A stretch of 64,000 bases of DNA. It comes from Virgibacillus_O sediminis (GTDB lineage Bacteria > Bacillota > Bacilli > Bacillales > Amphibacillaceae). Location of the stretch: contig NZ_JBHRRZ010000017.1 in assembly GCF_042643265.1 (NCBI RefSeq), positions 62,001-126,000 of the forward strand, written 5' to 3'. The stretch's first letter is position 1. The number at the start of each line of letters is the position of its first letter. The position numbers were made by a program, and so were the translations under genes. Below are positions 27,582 to 35,389 of this stretch, one piece after another. The notes below the pieces were generated by a model, which was not told the origin of the DNA, searched no databases, and saw only the letters and a list, made by a program, of their open reading frames with translations.

Positions 27582-28331
27582 ATGGTAGAAGCAGTCGAAA
27601 CCATGGACGGCTGGTACAGCCTGCACGACCTGCGCACAATTGACTGGTCTTCCTGGAAGTTGGCATCCGAAGCGGAGCGCAAGGAAGCCATCGACAGTCT
27701 GGATCAGCTGATTGCCAAGTGGGAGACGGTAGAAGAGGCAGGAAATGGAAGCCAGGTCCTGCATAAAGTGGTCGGTCAAAAAGCAGACCTTATCTTCATG
27801 TTCCTGCGCCCCACCATGGAAGAACTTTCTGATATGGAAACGGAATTGAATAAATCCAAAATGGGCGAATTCCTATTGCCGGCACATTCCTATGTATCGG
27901 TAGTAGAACTGTCCAAATACCGCCCGGCCAAAGATGGCGTAGACCCAGAAACCCTTCCCGAGACACAGAAACGCCTCAAGCCGATCCTTCCGAAGTGGGA
28001 GCACATCTGCTTCTACCCGATGGACAGGCGCCGCAGCGGAGAGGAAAACTGGTATACTCTGGAAAAAGACGTACGCGCAAAGATGTTATATGAACACAGC
28101 AAAACCGGCCGGAAATACGCCGGCAAAGTGAGCCAGGTCATCACCGGCTCCATCGGCCTCGATGACTGGGAGTGGGGAGTCACCCTCTTTGCACATGAGC
28201 CCCTCCAGTTCAAAAAAATTGTATATGAAATGCGTTTTGACGAAGTGAGCTCCCGCTACGGCGAGTTCGGTGAATTCTTCGTCGGCAACCTGCTGCCAAG
28301 AGAAGACATTCCTAAATACCTGGAAGTATAA
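27582..28331 (+). CDS. hemQ: coproheme decarboxylase (ChdC/HemQ)
   Basis: Peroxide-dependent oxidative decarboxylation of coproheme III to heme b, the last step of the coproporphyrin-dependent haem pathway of Firmicutes. The 249-aa chlorite-dismutase-fold protein has the radical-forming tyrosine in CFYPMDRRRSG (Tyr145) and the proximal haem ligand in MLYEHSKTGRKY (His172), the positions known for Geobacillus ChdC, and lacks the distal arginine of true chlorite dismutases. The Shine-Dalgarno AAGGAGAG is well placed. Divergent from pta, as in B. subtilis ywfI. Confidence 0.95.
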   Translation: MVEAVETMDGWYSLHDLRTIDWSSWKLASEAERKEAIDSLDQLIAKWETVEEAGNGSQVLHKVVGQKADLIFMFLRPTMEELSDMETELNKSKMGEFLLPAHSYVSVVELSKYRPAKDGVDPETLPETQKRLKPILPKWEHICFYPMDRRRSGEENWYTLEKDVRAKMLYEHSKTGRKYAGKVSQVITGSIGLDDWEWGVTLFAHEPLQFKKIVYEMRFDEVSSRYGEFGEFFVGNLLPREDIPKYLEV

Positions 28332-28335
28332 TGAT

Positions 28336-28376
28336 GAAAGGCTGCCACTCCTGTATTGGAGTGGCAGCCTTTTTAT
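28336..28376 (+). terminator. terminator after hemQ
   Basis: Perfect 15-bp stem AAAGGCTGCCACTCC / GGAGTGGCAGCCTTT with a six-base loop and T-run, five bases after the hemQ stop. Confidence 0.95.
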
Positions 28377-28404
28377 GATGAAAAGGAGCGGAGTTGAGCT
28401 TAGC

Positions 28405-28625
28405 GATTGTTGTTGCGGGCTTCCGGGCGATATACGATGCCTCCTGCCGATTCCACGTTCCTCCCGCCGATTTCCATCTCGTGCTGCTGATTTATTTCGC
28501 CTCCTGCTGATTTCCACTACCTGCTGCTGATTCACCACGTCTCCTGCCGATTACACGTTCCTCCCTCCGATATCCATCACGTACTGCTGATTTATTCCGC
28601 CTTCCGCTGATATCTATCACGTCCT
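28405..28625. repeat. ~21-bp GATT-core tandem repeat array (locus B)
   Basis: About ten units of 20-22 bases, each with a GCCGATT, GCTGATT or CCGATAT core followed by a pyrimidine-rich stretch such as TCCACGTTCCTCC. It fills most of the 418-base hemQ-cwlJ gap. Short open frames across it encode only repeat-derived peptides. The remaining bases (28626-28749) hold the cwlJ promoter region, with no motif I can assign firmly. Confidence 0.75.
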
Positions 28626-28749
28626 GACCCACCCAACCCTCCACACAATAATTTTTCCTCGGCCATTTCCTTGTCATCATTCCCGGGCTTTACTCATAGA
28701 TATATTTAGTGAGCCAGCACCAAGAATTCAGCAGAAATGAGGTATCTTT

Positions 28750-29175
28750 ATGGCTGTAATCAAACATACGGAAGAAGATGTTGCCTTATTGGCAAGGTTG
28801 ATGCGGGCGGAAGCTGAGGGAGATGGGAAGCTCGGCATGCTGATGGTCGGGAATACCGGCGTAAACAGGGTTATCGCGGATTGCTTGGACTTCCCGGGGA
28901 TCCGTAATATAAGAGAAATGGTCTTCCAAAGTCCCGGCGGTTTTGAAGCAACCCAGAAGGGCTACTTCTATCAGCGTGCAAGAGAACAGGATAAGCGCCT
29001 TGCCAGAAGGGCAATCCAAGGAGAACGTCAGCATCCGGCGTCCAATTCCCTATGGTTCTTCAGGCCGGAAGGAGCCTGTCCGGCCCAGTGGTTCAATCAG
29101 TGGAATACAGGCCGTTACAAGGCACACTGCTTCTTCGCTCCTACCGCATCAGCATGTCCGCGTGTAGTACGATAA
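28750..29175 (+). CDS. cwlJ: spore germination cell-wall hydrolase CwlJ
   Basis: Cortex-lytic enzyme of the spore coat, activated by Ca-dipicolinate at germination. The 141-aa protein is a single SleB-type hydrolase domain with the catalytic glutamate in RLMRAEAEGDG (Glu21), GNTGVNRV and a C-terminal RYKAHCFFAPT. It has no signal peptide or peptidoglycan-binding domain, as expected for CwlJ, which reaches the coat from the mother cell. The gene is 24 bases before gerQ, which CwlJ needs for coat localisation. A degenerate sigma-E-like -10 (CATAGATA, 28692-28699) lies upstream, but the match is poor. Confidence 0.93.
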   Translation: MAVIKHTEEDVALLARLMRAEAEGDGKLGMLMVGNTGVNRVIADCLDFPGIRNIREMVFQSPGGFEATQKGYFYQRAREQDKRLARRAIQGERQHPASNSLWFFRPEGACPAQWFNQWNTGRYKAHCFFAPTASACPRVVR

Positions 29176-29199
29176 TTTCCTAATCAGGAGGGTGTTCAC

Positions 29200-29670
29200 A
29201 TGAGCAATCAGTATGATGACGACAAACAGCAGCACAGCAATCCATATCAGGCATATCCGTACTATTATTATCCGCAGGGTTCACCGGCATATTATCCGGC
29301 TTTCCAGTCCCGGCAAATTTCCCCGCAGACCCAGCTAGGGCAACAGCAGCAACCGCAAATGCAACAGTTCCAGCAAACCGGCCTGCCGATGGAACAATCC
29401 TATATCGAAAATATTCTGCGTTTGAACCGTGGAAAGCAGGCCAGGGTGTACATGACCTTTGAGAACGGAGGCCAGGGGGATTCCCGTACATTCACCGGCA
29501 TTATCGAAGAAGCAGGAAGGGATCACATCGTATTGAATGATACGGAAAGCGGAAGATGGTATCTGTTGCTCATGATTTACCTGGACTATGTAGAATTCGG
29601 GGAAGAGATCAACTACTCCTATCCATTCCAGGGCGGCACCGGGCAATTCTCAGCATATCCGCCTAGATAA
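29200..29670 (+). CDS. gerQ: spore coat protein GerQ
   Basis: Inner spore coat protein needed for CwlJ localisation and cross-linked by transglutaminase in B. subtilis. The 156-aa product has a Tyr/Pro/Gln-rich low-complexity N-terminus (YPYYYYPQGSPAYYP, then a Gln-rich stretch to about residue 63) and the conserved GerQ domain (about 66-140, SYIENILRLNRGKQARVYM). It forms an operon with cwlJ. The Gln-rich region is a plausible transglutaminase substrate. Strong GAGGGTG ribosome site. Confidence 0.93.
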   Translation: MSNQYDDDKQQHSNPYQAYPYYYYPQGSPAYYPAFQSRQISPQTQLGQQQQPQMQQFQQTGLPMEQSYIENILRLNRGKQARVYMTFENGGQGDSRTFTGIIEEAGRDHIVLNDTESGRWYLLLMIYLDYVEFGEEINYSYPFQGGTGQFSAYPPR

Positions 29671-29673
29671 ATG

Positions 29674-29707
29674 AAAGGGATGGCACATGATGTGCCATCC
29701 CTTTCCA
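29674..29707 (+). terminator. terminator after gerQ
   Basis: Perfect 14-bp stem AAAGGGATGGCACA / TGTGCCATCCCTTT with a three-base loop, directly after the gerQ stop; only a short T-run follows. Confidence 0.75.
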
Positions 29708-29785
29708 ACCATTAAAGAGCAGATCGGCCGCTTATATTCCTGTCTGCCACTGCAGGTAAAGACAAGATTTTGGGAGGGAACTAAG

Positions 29786-30037
29786 ATGCGCCACCCCTAT
29801 GAAAAGCTCGTCCGTATGGAACTTGCCGCCATTGCCTCTGTCATTCTTTTCGGTGTCATTGCCCTGATCCAAGGATTTCTTCTGTTCATTCTACTATCGT
29901 TTTATCTGCTCGCATTCAGCCTCCTATGTGAGGCCATGTTGTTATGGCAGACGGGCAATTCTCCAGATGCAGGCAAACAGGGCCTCCGCGCCGTTCTGCT
30001 TTTTATTTTTACAACCTACTTGTTTTTCCATTTATAA
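29786..30037 (+). CDS. small two-helix membrane protein, unknown
   Basis: The 83-aa hydrophobic protein has two to three predicted membrane segments (about residues 12-31, 33-52 and 68-83) and a short polar loop TGNSPDAGKQG. The open frame begins at 29687, but the ATG at 29786 is seven bases after GGGAGGG and removes an unlikely extension that overlaps the gerQ terminator. Similar small membrane proteins sit beside ywdK in Bacillus. Function unknown. It ends six bases inside the convergent ywdK gene. Confidence 0.75.
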   Translation: MRHPYEKLVRMELAAIASVILFGVIALIQGFLLFILLSFYLLAFSLLCEAMLLWQTGNSPDAGKQGLRAVLLFIFTTYLFFHL

Positions 30038-30400
30038 AAATCTCATGACGGCTGTGCCAAGCAGCACCCAACCAATCAAAAATGCCACTCCACCAAGCGG
30101 CGTAATCATCGCGAAGGTCTTGATGGCCGTTGTCGAGTAGATGTAAAGGCTGCCGGAGAACAAGATGATCCCGATGAAGAACATCCAGCCAGCCCAGGTG
30201 ATGCTTGCTCCAGTAATTTTCTCGGCTAATAGCCCGGTCACGAGCAGTGCCACCGTATGAAACATCTGATAGTTGACCGCTTTTTCCCATGTGTTCAATG
30301 CCTTCTGTGACAGCTTCCCTTCCAATCCATGTGCGCCGAACGCACCAAGTGCGACTGCAAGGAATCCGTTAACCATTCCAATAAGCAGAAATAATTTCAT
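30032..30400 (-). CDS. ywdK: DUF423 membrane protein (YwdK)
   Basis: The 122-aa protein with four predicted membrane helices and the family signature GAFGAHGLEGKLSQ and NYQMFHTVALL. It matches DUF423/YwdK over its whole length; function unknown. GGAAGGG precedes the ATG. It follows the DUF5327 gene by 14 bases in a probable operon and overlaps the convergent small membrane protein gene by six bases. Confidence 0.9.
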   Translation of the reverse strand: MKLFLLIGMVNGFLAVALGAFGAHGLEGKLSQKALNTWEKAVNYQMFHTVALLVTGLLAEKITGASITWAGWMFFIGIILFSGSLYIYSTTAIKTFAMITPLGGVAFLIGWVLLGTAVMRFL

Positions 30401-30414
30401 CTTGAACCCTTCCT

Positions 30415-30732
30415 TTAAAAATCAAATATAGAGTCGCCGTTAGCATCATCGTCCTCATCGATGACAGATCTGCGTGCCTTGCCTGTATTCCGGCTGGCGG
30501 CAGCTTCATTACCGAGCATGGCCTTGATCTCTTCTTCTGAGAACTCATCGGCCTTTTGGACGGTTGGAGCCTTTTTGTCCTCCGGAGTGGAATCACCTTC
30601 CAAGAACAAGTCACACAGCAGACGGATTTTTTCCATATGCATGGTCAATTTCTCAGGCTTATGCTGCTCCGCCTTTGCTTCCTGTAATTCCTTCATCATC
30701 TTTTGAATGATTGTCTCATTCGCAATAGCCAC
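30415..30732 (-). CDS. ywdI: YwdI/DUF5327 family protein
   Basis: The 105-aa acidic protein has an N-terminal helical region (NETIIQKMMKELQEAKAEQ) and MHMEKIRLLCDLFLEG, typical of the YwdI/DUF5327 family, then a disordered, charged C-terminus ending SIFDF. The frame can begin at a TTG at 30756, but that would place the strong AAGGAGAG inside the gene; the GTG at 30732, eight bases after it, is the start. Function unknown. Confidence 0.82.
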   Translation of the reverse strand: MAIANETIIQKMMKELQEAKAEQHKPEKLTMHMEKIRLLCDLFLEGDSTPEDKKAPTVQKADEFSEEEIKAMLGNEAAASRNTGKARRSVIDEDDDANGDSIFDF

Positions 30733-30829
30733 GCGCGATCTCTCCTTATGTACCAATAATTATCTTTCCCCCAGTATAACATGTTTTCCTCCCGAATTCG
30801 CTGCGGGACTCCTCTTATATTTTCCCATC

Positions 30830-30858
30830 AAAAAACCCTGGAAATCAGCCTTCCAGGA
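30830..30858 (-). terminator. terminator after the 43-aa gene
   Basis: Stem CCTGGAA / TTCCAGG followed by six U on the minus strand, 17 bases beyond the stop of the small gene at 30875-31006. Confidence 0.75.
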
Positions 30859-30874
30859 TTCTACTTCTGCCTAT

Positions 30875-31006
30875 TCACGAGATTTTCTCTGTCTTTTCTT
30901 CTATGTAGCGTTGATACAGCCAGTCGAGAAATTCGACTTCCTCTTCTTCCAGCTTCCTGCCAAGTTCCTCCTGTGTTTCTTCAAATAGGTGAATAAAACT
31001 CTTCAT
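30875..31006 (-). CDS. 43-aa charged small protein
   Basis: A short frame beginning MKSFIHLFEETQEELGRKLE and continuing through EFLDWLYQRYIEEK. It is amphipathic and acidic, with no cysteine or membrane helix. Support: a G-rich ribosome site (AGGGGG) upstream, a plausible compact helical composition, and an intrinsic terminator immediately downstream on the same strand that no other gene needs. I do not recognise the family. The 293 bases upstream (31007-31299) hold an AT-rich promoter region and a terminator but no other gene that I can support. Confidence 0.55.
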   Translation of the reverse strand: MKSFIHLFEETQEELGRKLEEEEVEFLDWLYQRYIEEKTEKIS

Positions 31007-31261
31007 ATTACACCCAAGCCCCCTGTAGTGAAACGCCGATTATTTGTTATCCTAATTCTACCGAATATATAATTAAAAATCAATGGCAAAATTATAAATA
31101 GGCAGAATTTACAGATAAATGCCAAATCTGACAGGTTTCGCATGTAACCCCAATATCCCATGTGGGTCCAGGAATCCCCGCAACTCGCCGCCATCTATGC
31201 TCGGCTGTAATTCTACCCGTATTTTAGCTATCGGCAAACCCAGAATTATCATTTTCTAAAG

Positions 31262-31293
31262 AGAAAAAGGGTGAACTGTTAAAAGTCCACCCT
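31262..31293 (-). terminator. terminator after the phasin-like gene
   Basis: Stem AGGGTGGAC / GTTCACCCT with a TTTTTCTCTTT tail on the minus strand, directly after the stop at 31300. Confidence 0.82.
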
Positions 31294-31299
31294 CCTTAT

Positions 31300-31605
31300 C
31301 TATTGCTCATTCTGATTCAGTTTTGCTTCTATCTGGGTGAGGCGCGCTCTCAATTCATTGATGTCTTCTTTGGTGGCGAGGCCCAGATCCTTCGCCAGTT
31401 TCCTGGTCTGATCGTACTGTTTGGAATTCCACTCATCCCTCTTCATCTCACCTTTGACGACAAAGCTGTCCATCATGGTTTTAGCCTGCTCCTGGGTCAG
31501 TTCATTCTTATCCACCATTTCTTTTAATTTGGTATCCAACTTTTCCTTGCCGGAAATAGCGGCACCAAGCCCCAGCAGAAAACCTTTCCTCAGTGTATCA
31601 CTCAT
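31300..31605 (-). CDS. phasin-like small helical protein
   Basis: The 101-aa protein starts with a small hydrophobic stretch (LRKGFLLGLGAAISGKEKL), followed by amphipathic helix and a C-terminal coiled coil (EDINELRARLTQIEAKLNQ). This is the layout of the phasin-superfamily-like proteins often coded beside AarF/UbiB kinases in Bacilli and elsewhere. The start is ATG 31605, eight bases after GAGGGGG; in-frame GTG and TTG codons just before it are less well placed. It overlaps the end of the UbiB gene by eight bases, so the two are coupled. Role unknown. Confidence 0.78.
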   Translation of the reverse strand: MSDTLRKGFLLGLGAAISGKEKLDTKLKEMVDKNELTQEQAKTMMDSFVVKGEMKRDEWNSKQYDQTRKLAKDLGLATKEDINELRARLTQIEAKLNQNEQ

Positions 31606-33271
31606 TCGCAACACCCCCTCGTTTCCTGAATTGAATCATGCGGTAATGCTTATAGAACAAGATAATGATGAAAAACACCAGTACGGCGACAGCTGACAGC
31701 GCTGTTACGGCAATCCCTGTCAAACCGGTGGTATACCCATAAAATATCACACCTGCGCCAATCAGTACCATTATAAAGCTAATGGTTTCCAGAAACAGAT
31801 AGAAATGATGTTTCAGGCGGAGCTCCTGTTTTATCTTGTCCCATTCTCTGTCCTTTTCCCCGTTTTCCAGCCACTTTAACATGGCCCTCGGCAATGCAAG
31901 GACAGGCTCCGCTGTTTCCTTGGCCTTCTGTTTGGCCACGGCTTCTGCAAGATTGCGGTAGCCAAACCATTTCTTCACTTGCGGCTTGGCCCATTTTTCT
32001 ATATCCATCTCCGGATAAATGGCATAAAGCAGACCCGCGATGATGGACACCGCCCTTGCAAAATACGCGTAATCCGCCGGAAGCTGAATCGGCTGCTCCT
32101 GAACCATCATCTTAAACTCATCGGCAATCTGTGCCATTGTATCGCTGTCCATTTCCTTCAGCGATCCGTCCTGATAGAGGTCGAGAGCCTGTCTGATCGC
32201 TTTTTCAAGTTTTACCTTATCAGCGTTCGGCAACAGGAAATCCATATCTTCCAACGCATCTATCATTAATTGATAGTCATCGGTGATGAAGCCTCTTGCG
32301 ACCCGTTTAAAATAGACCGTATCCTGTTTGCTGATCTCACCGACCATCCCGAAGTCAAGTATGGCTATTTTGCCATTTTCCTGGACAAGGATATTCCCTG
32401 CATGCGGATCTGCATGGAAGTAGCCGGGGTGCAAAAACTGGTCGATATAGAAATCAAACAGGGTTCTGGCCAGTTGTTCCGGATTAAGACGCTGCTCATT
32501 CACGTACTGCACATCGGTAATTTTGGCACCCTCCACCCAATCCATCACAAGTACTCTGCTGGTGCACAGGTGATTATAATAGGAAGGGATATGTATGGAT
32601 GGCATATTCCTGTACCGCTCAAGGAAGTAATTTCCATACTTAAGCTCCTGCCGGAAATCCAGCTCCCTGTCCATCACGCGCACTAGTTCTTTGTACAGCG
32701 CCGTCAAATCAGCTTTTCTGCCAAAGTTAGTGAACACCTTGATAATCCAGAATACCATCTTTAAGGCCACGAAATCTTTACGGAAAATCTCACGGACCCG
32801 GTGCCGCTGCACTTTTACCGCCACCTTTGTCCCGTCCTTTAATTCAGCCCGGTAGACTTCCCCAATCGACGCCGAGGCAATCGATTCTGGCTCAATAGTT
32901 TTCAAATTCTTGTCCAGACTGCTGTTCCATTCTTCTTCCATCAATTCCTTGGAAATTTCAAACGGCATGGCAGACACCTGGTCGACCAGCCCAGTCAACT
33001 CACGAATGAACGCTTCCGGCAGAAAGTCCGACCTTGTACTGAGGAACTGCCCCACCTTTACAAGAACTCCTCCAAGCCTGACCGCCGTTTCCCGGAATTC
33101 GCTAGCCATGTCCGCCAGCATACGGTTCCATTGCCTGACGGTCCGATCATCCCAAATTCTGTGGGTGAAGGAGAAAAAATATAATTGAAAAATGAATTTA
33201 ACAGCCATCCAGACAATGACTGTATTACGGTAAAAGAAATTGTACTTCCTGGCTTTTTCCACGGACAACAC
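31598..33271 (-). CDS. AarF/UbiB family atypical kinase
   Basis: The 557-aa ADCK/UbiB-type protein has the family KxGQ motif (LVKVGQFLSTRSDFLP), the nucleotide-loop region SIASASIGEVYRAEL with the VAVKVQ lysine, the catalytic loop FHADPHAGNIL and the metal motif LDFGMVG, then two membrane helices at the C-terminus. UbiB proteins support isoprenoid quinone biogenesis; in menaquinone-using Firmicutes the role is less clear. The frame is open to 33400; GTG 33271 follows AAAGGG and removes an implausible hydrophobic extension, but TTG 33268 or GTG 33262 are possible. Confidence 0.88.
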   Translation of the reverse strand: MLSVEKARKYNFFYRNTVIVWMAVKFIFQLYFFSFTHRIWDDRTVRQWNRMLADMASEFRETAVRLGGVLVKVGQFLSTRSDFLPEAFIRELTGLVDQVSAMPFEISKELMEEEWNSSLDKNLKTIEPESIASASIGEVYRAELKDGTKVAVKVQRHRVREIFRKDFVALKMVFWIIKVFTNFGRKADLTALYKELVRVMDRELDFRQELKYGNYFLERYRNMPSIHIPSYYNHLCTSRVLVMDWVEGAKITDVQYVNEQRLNPEQLARTLFDFYIDQFLHPGYFHADPHAGNILVQENGKIAILDFGMVGEISKQDTVYFKRVARGFITDDYQLMIDALEDMDFLLPNADKVKLEKAIRQALDLYQDGSLKEMDSDTMAQIADEFKMMVQEQPIQLPADYAYFARAVSIIAGLLYAIYPEMDIEKWAKPQVKKWFGYRNLAEAVAKQKAKETAEPVLALPRAMLKWLENGEKDREWDKIKQELRLKHHFYLFLETISFIMVLIGAGVIFYGYTTGLTGIAVTALSAVAVLVFFIIILFYKHYRMIQFRKRGGVANE

Positions 33272-33357
33272 CCCATTTCCCTTTTCCCCTCCCGAGTAAG
33301 AAGATAAACATTCAAGGCATAGGGACAAGTTTTCATGCATATTTATACAAAAAAGTA

Positions 33358-33385
33358 TTGATTTATACAGAAATTCACTTATAAT
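33358..33385 (+). promoter_or_regulatory. sigma-A promoter of the YjiH-type gene
   Basis: TTGATT (33358-33363), 16-base spacer, TATAAT (33380-33385), 34 bases before the start codon. Confidence 0.7.
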
Positions 33386-33419
33386 TGGATAAGAAATCAA
33401 ACCTAAGGAGACCTACATC

Positions 33420-34760
33420 ATGAGTACCCAAACTAAAAACCAATTGAAATTTATACTGCCATCTCTGATCGGCATTTTCCTATTTATGTTCCCTTTTCCG
33501 ATAGAGGACGGCATTACCATACCCATCGCCATACTCGCCGGCTATGTGCAGGATCTATTAGCCGGGCAATTATCGCTTATAATGATGATTATTATTGTAG
33601 TCACTGCGATTATGACTGTTTACGCAAAAATCGGCGGCAAGGATGCTCTCGCCAGAACTCCTTTCTTCCAGAACCTTTTCCATACCAGCTGGTTCTGGAC
33701 GGGGACACGAGTGCTTGCAGCTGTTTTCGCAATTATGGTCTACTTCGGTCTGGGACCGGAAGCCGTTCATGGCCCGAATACGGGACAACTGCTGCTGGAT
33801 GACCTTCTGCATGTGCTGTTCGCCGTCTTCCTGTTTGCCGGGCTATTCCTGCCGCTTCTGATGAACTTCGGGCTGTTGGAACTATTCGGTACACTGATGA
33901 CCAAAATCATGCGCCCTTTGTTCAAACTGCCTGGCCGGGCATCGATCGATTCCCTGGCATCCTGGATCGGCGACGGAACCATCGGGGTTCTGCTTACAAG
34001 CAAGCAGTATGAAGAAGGATATTATTCCAAGCGGGAAGCTGCCGTCATCGGTACGACATTTTCCATTGTATCCATCACCTTCTCCCTGGTGGTCATCGCA
34101 GAAGTCGGCCTGGAGCATATGTTCATCCCATTTTATCTGACTGTATTTGCAGCAGGGCTTGTTGCGGCCCTCATCATGCCGCGGATTCCACCGCTATCGA
34201 GAAAATCTGAATCCTACATCCGCGACGACGCAGAAGGTATCGATGAACAAGTACCGGAAGGAGATAATCTCTGGACTTTCGGCTATAGAAAAGCACTGAA
34301 TCGTGCCAGCAAGGAAAACAGTGTCTATAAATTCTTCAAAGAAGGCGGGCAGAACATCCTTGATATGTGGATGGGAGTAGCCCCGGTCGTTATGGCTTTC
34401 GGCCTGGTCGCCTTGATCATTGCTGAATATACACCAGTTTTCCAATGGCTCGGCACACCATTTGTCCCGATTCTGGAACTGATGCAGGTGCCTGAGGCAG
34501 AAGCAGCTTCAGAAACCATGCTGATCGGGTTTGCCGATATGTTCCTGCCGGCGATATTGGCTTCTTCCATTGAAGCGGAGATCACCAGATTTATTATCGC
34601 TGCCCTGTCGGTGACCCAGCTGATCTACATGTCCGAAGTCGGCGGACTGCTGCTTGGTTCCAAGGTGCCAGTCAATTTCAAAGACCTGGCGATCATCTTC
34701 CTGCTGCGTACCATCATCACGCTGCCGGTCATCGTACTGATCGCACACTTCATCTACTAG
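33420..34760 (+). CDS. YjiH family nucleoside-recognition (Gate) membrane protein
   Basis: The 446-aa polytopic membrane protein has about ten helices and the two nucleoside-recognition (Gate) domains seen in the YjiH family (GLLELFGTLMTKIMRPLF with SIDSLASWIGDGTIGVLL; later FADMFLPAILASSI and MSEVGGLLLGSKVPVNFKDL). Family members are thought to be transporters, but no substrate is established. Strong AAGGAG ribosome site; own promoter and terminator, so a single-gene unit divergent from the UbiB gene. Confidence 0.87.
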   Translation: MSTQTKNQLKFILPSLIGIFLFMFPFPIEDGITIPIAILAGYVQDLLAGQLSLIMMIIIVVTAIMTVYAKIGGKDALARTPFFQNLFHTSWFWTGTRVLAAVFAIMVYFGLGPEAVHGPNTGQLLLDDLLHVLFAVFLFAGLFLPLLMNFGLLELFGTLMTKIMRPLFKLPGRASIDSLASWIGDGTIGVLLTSKQYEEGYYSKREAAVIGTTFSIVSITFSLVVIAEVGLEHMFIPFYLTVFAAGLVAALIMPRIPPLSRKSESYIRDDAEGIDEQVPEGDNLWTFGYRKALNRASKENSVYKFFKEGGQNILDMWMGVAPVVMAFGLVALIIAEYTPVFQWLGTPFVPILELMQVPEAEAASETMLIGFADMFLPAILASSIEAEITRFIIAALSVTQLIYMSEVGGLLLGSKVPVNFKDLAIIFLLRTIITLPVIVLIAHFIY

Positions 34761-34807
34761 GATATGGATGGAAATAGAGATAAAACTTTTTGAAAATATA
34801 ACACCTT

Positions 34808-34846
34808 TAACACGCTATTCCTAACGGTAATAGCGTGTTTTTTTTT
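34808..34846 (+). terminator. terminator after the YjiH-type gene
   Basis: Perfect 10-bp stem ACACGCTATT / AATAGCGTGT with a run of ten T. Confidence 0.95.
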
Positions 34847-34973
34847 TGGTGCCACACATTAGAGTTAGCCGCCTCTTCTCACGTGGGTTAATTGGCTTCT
34901 GCAGATGCTTTTGTGAAAGAAGGAAATTAGTGATTGAGATGGTAAGGTCTACATTTGGGTAGTGGAGACAATC

Positions 34974-35092
34974 GCTACGGAAATATACTCCGCTTTCCAC
35001 GGGCGGCTGGTGAGCCTCCTTGTGCTATCGCACTGCGGCGTCTCGCCTAGGCCTTTCCTCCCGTAGGAGTCTCCGTATATTTCCTACGCTGG
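34974..35092. repeat. full copy of the ~115-bp dispersed palindrome
   Basis: Near-perfect inverted ends (GGAAATATAC with GTATATTTCC) and internal CGGGCGGCTGGTGAGCC / GGCGTCTCGCC pairing around TGTGCTATCGCAC. The same element is found reversed at 47741-47858 and truncated at 23434-23513. Elements with the CTCCTACGGGAGGA and GTGCGATAGCAC words are common in Bacillaceae intergenic DNA. In the rest of the 628-base gap (34847-35389) I see only a terminator; a 70-codon frame at 35126-35338 is not supported. Confidence 0.88.
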
Positions 35093-35321
35093 TTTAGGTG
35101 CTTCGTTCATCCTTTGAGCTTAATTCTATAGCAAATCCGCTTCAAAGAAGATCACGTCCTTAATTTCTGGCTCTTTATCAATTAGTATAAATAAATCCCT
35201 GGTAGGTAAGATTTTAATTCGCTTCGGAATTGTTAAGGAAGACAGGAGTAAATTAGGGGTGTTTGGCCACTTCAAGGCAGGCGATATCATACAGCCAAAT
35301 GGTTTTTCCTTACCAAATGAA

Positions 35322-35372
35322 AACAAGGCTGGACACATTCAAAACACTTCTGTCCCAGCCTCGTTTTTTATT
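35322..35372 (-). terminator. terminator after the acyltransferase gene
   Basis: Minus-strand stem AGGCTGGGACA / TGTCCAGCCT with a TTGTTTTCATTT tail. GAGGCTGGGACA-type hairpins are widespread as terminators in Firmicutes. Confidence 0.8.
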
Positions 35373-35389
35373 TATAAGGATCTTTTCCA

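Noticed and set aside
28405..28625. Possible CRISPR array
   Set aside because: Shared core is only about seven bases, filler is not spacer-like in length or uniqueness, and there are no cas genes in the window.
35126..35338. 70-codon minus-strand frame between the dispersed palindrome and the acyltransferase terminator
   Set aside because: No ribosome site, overlaps a terminator hairpin, no recognisable family. It could be a gene remnant, but I cannot support it.
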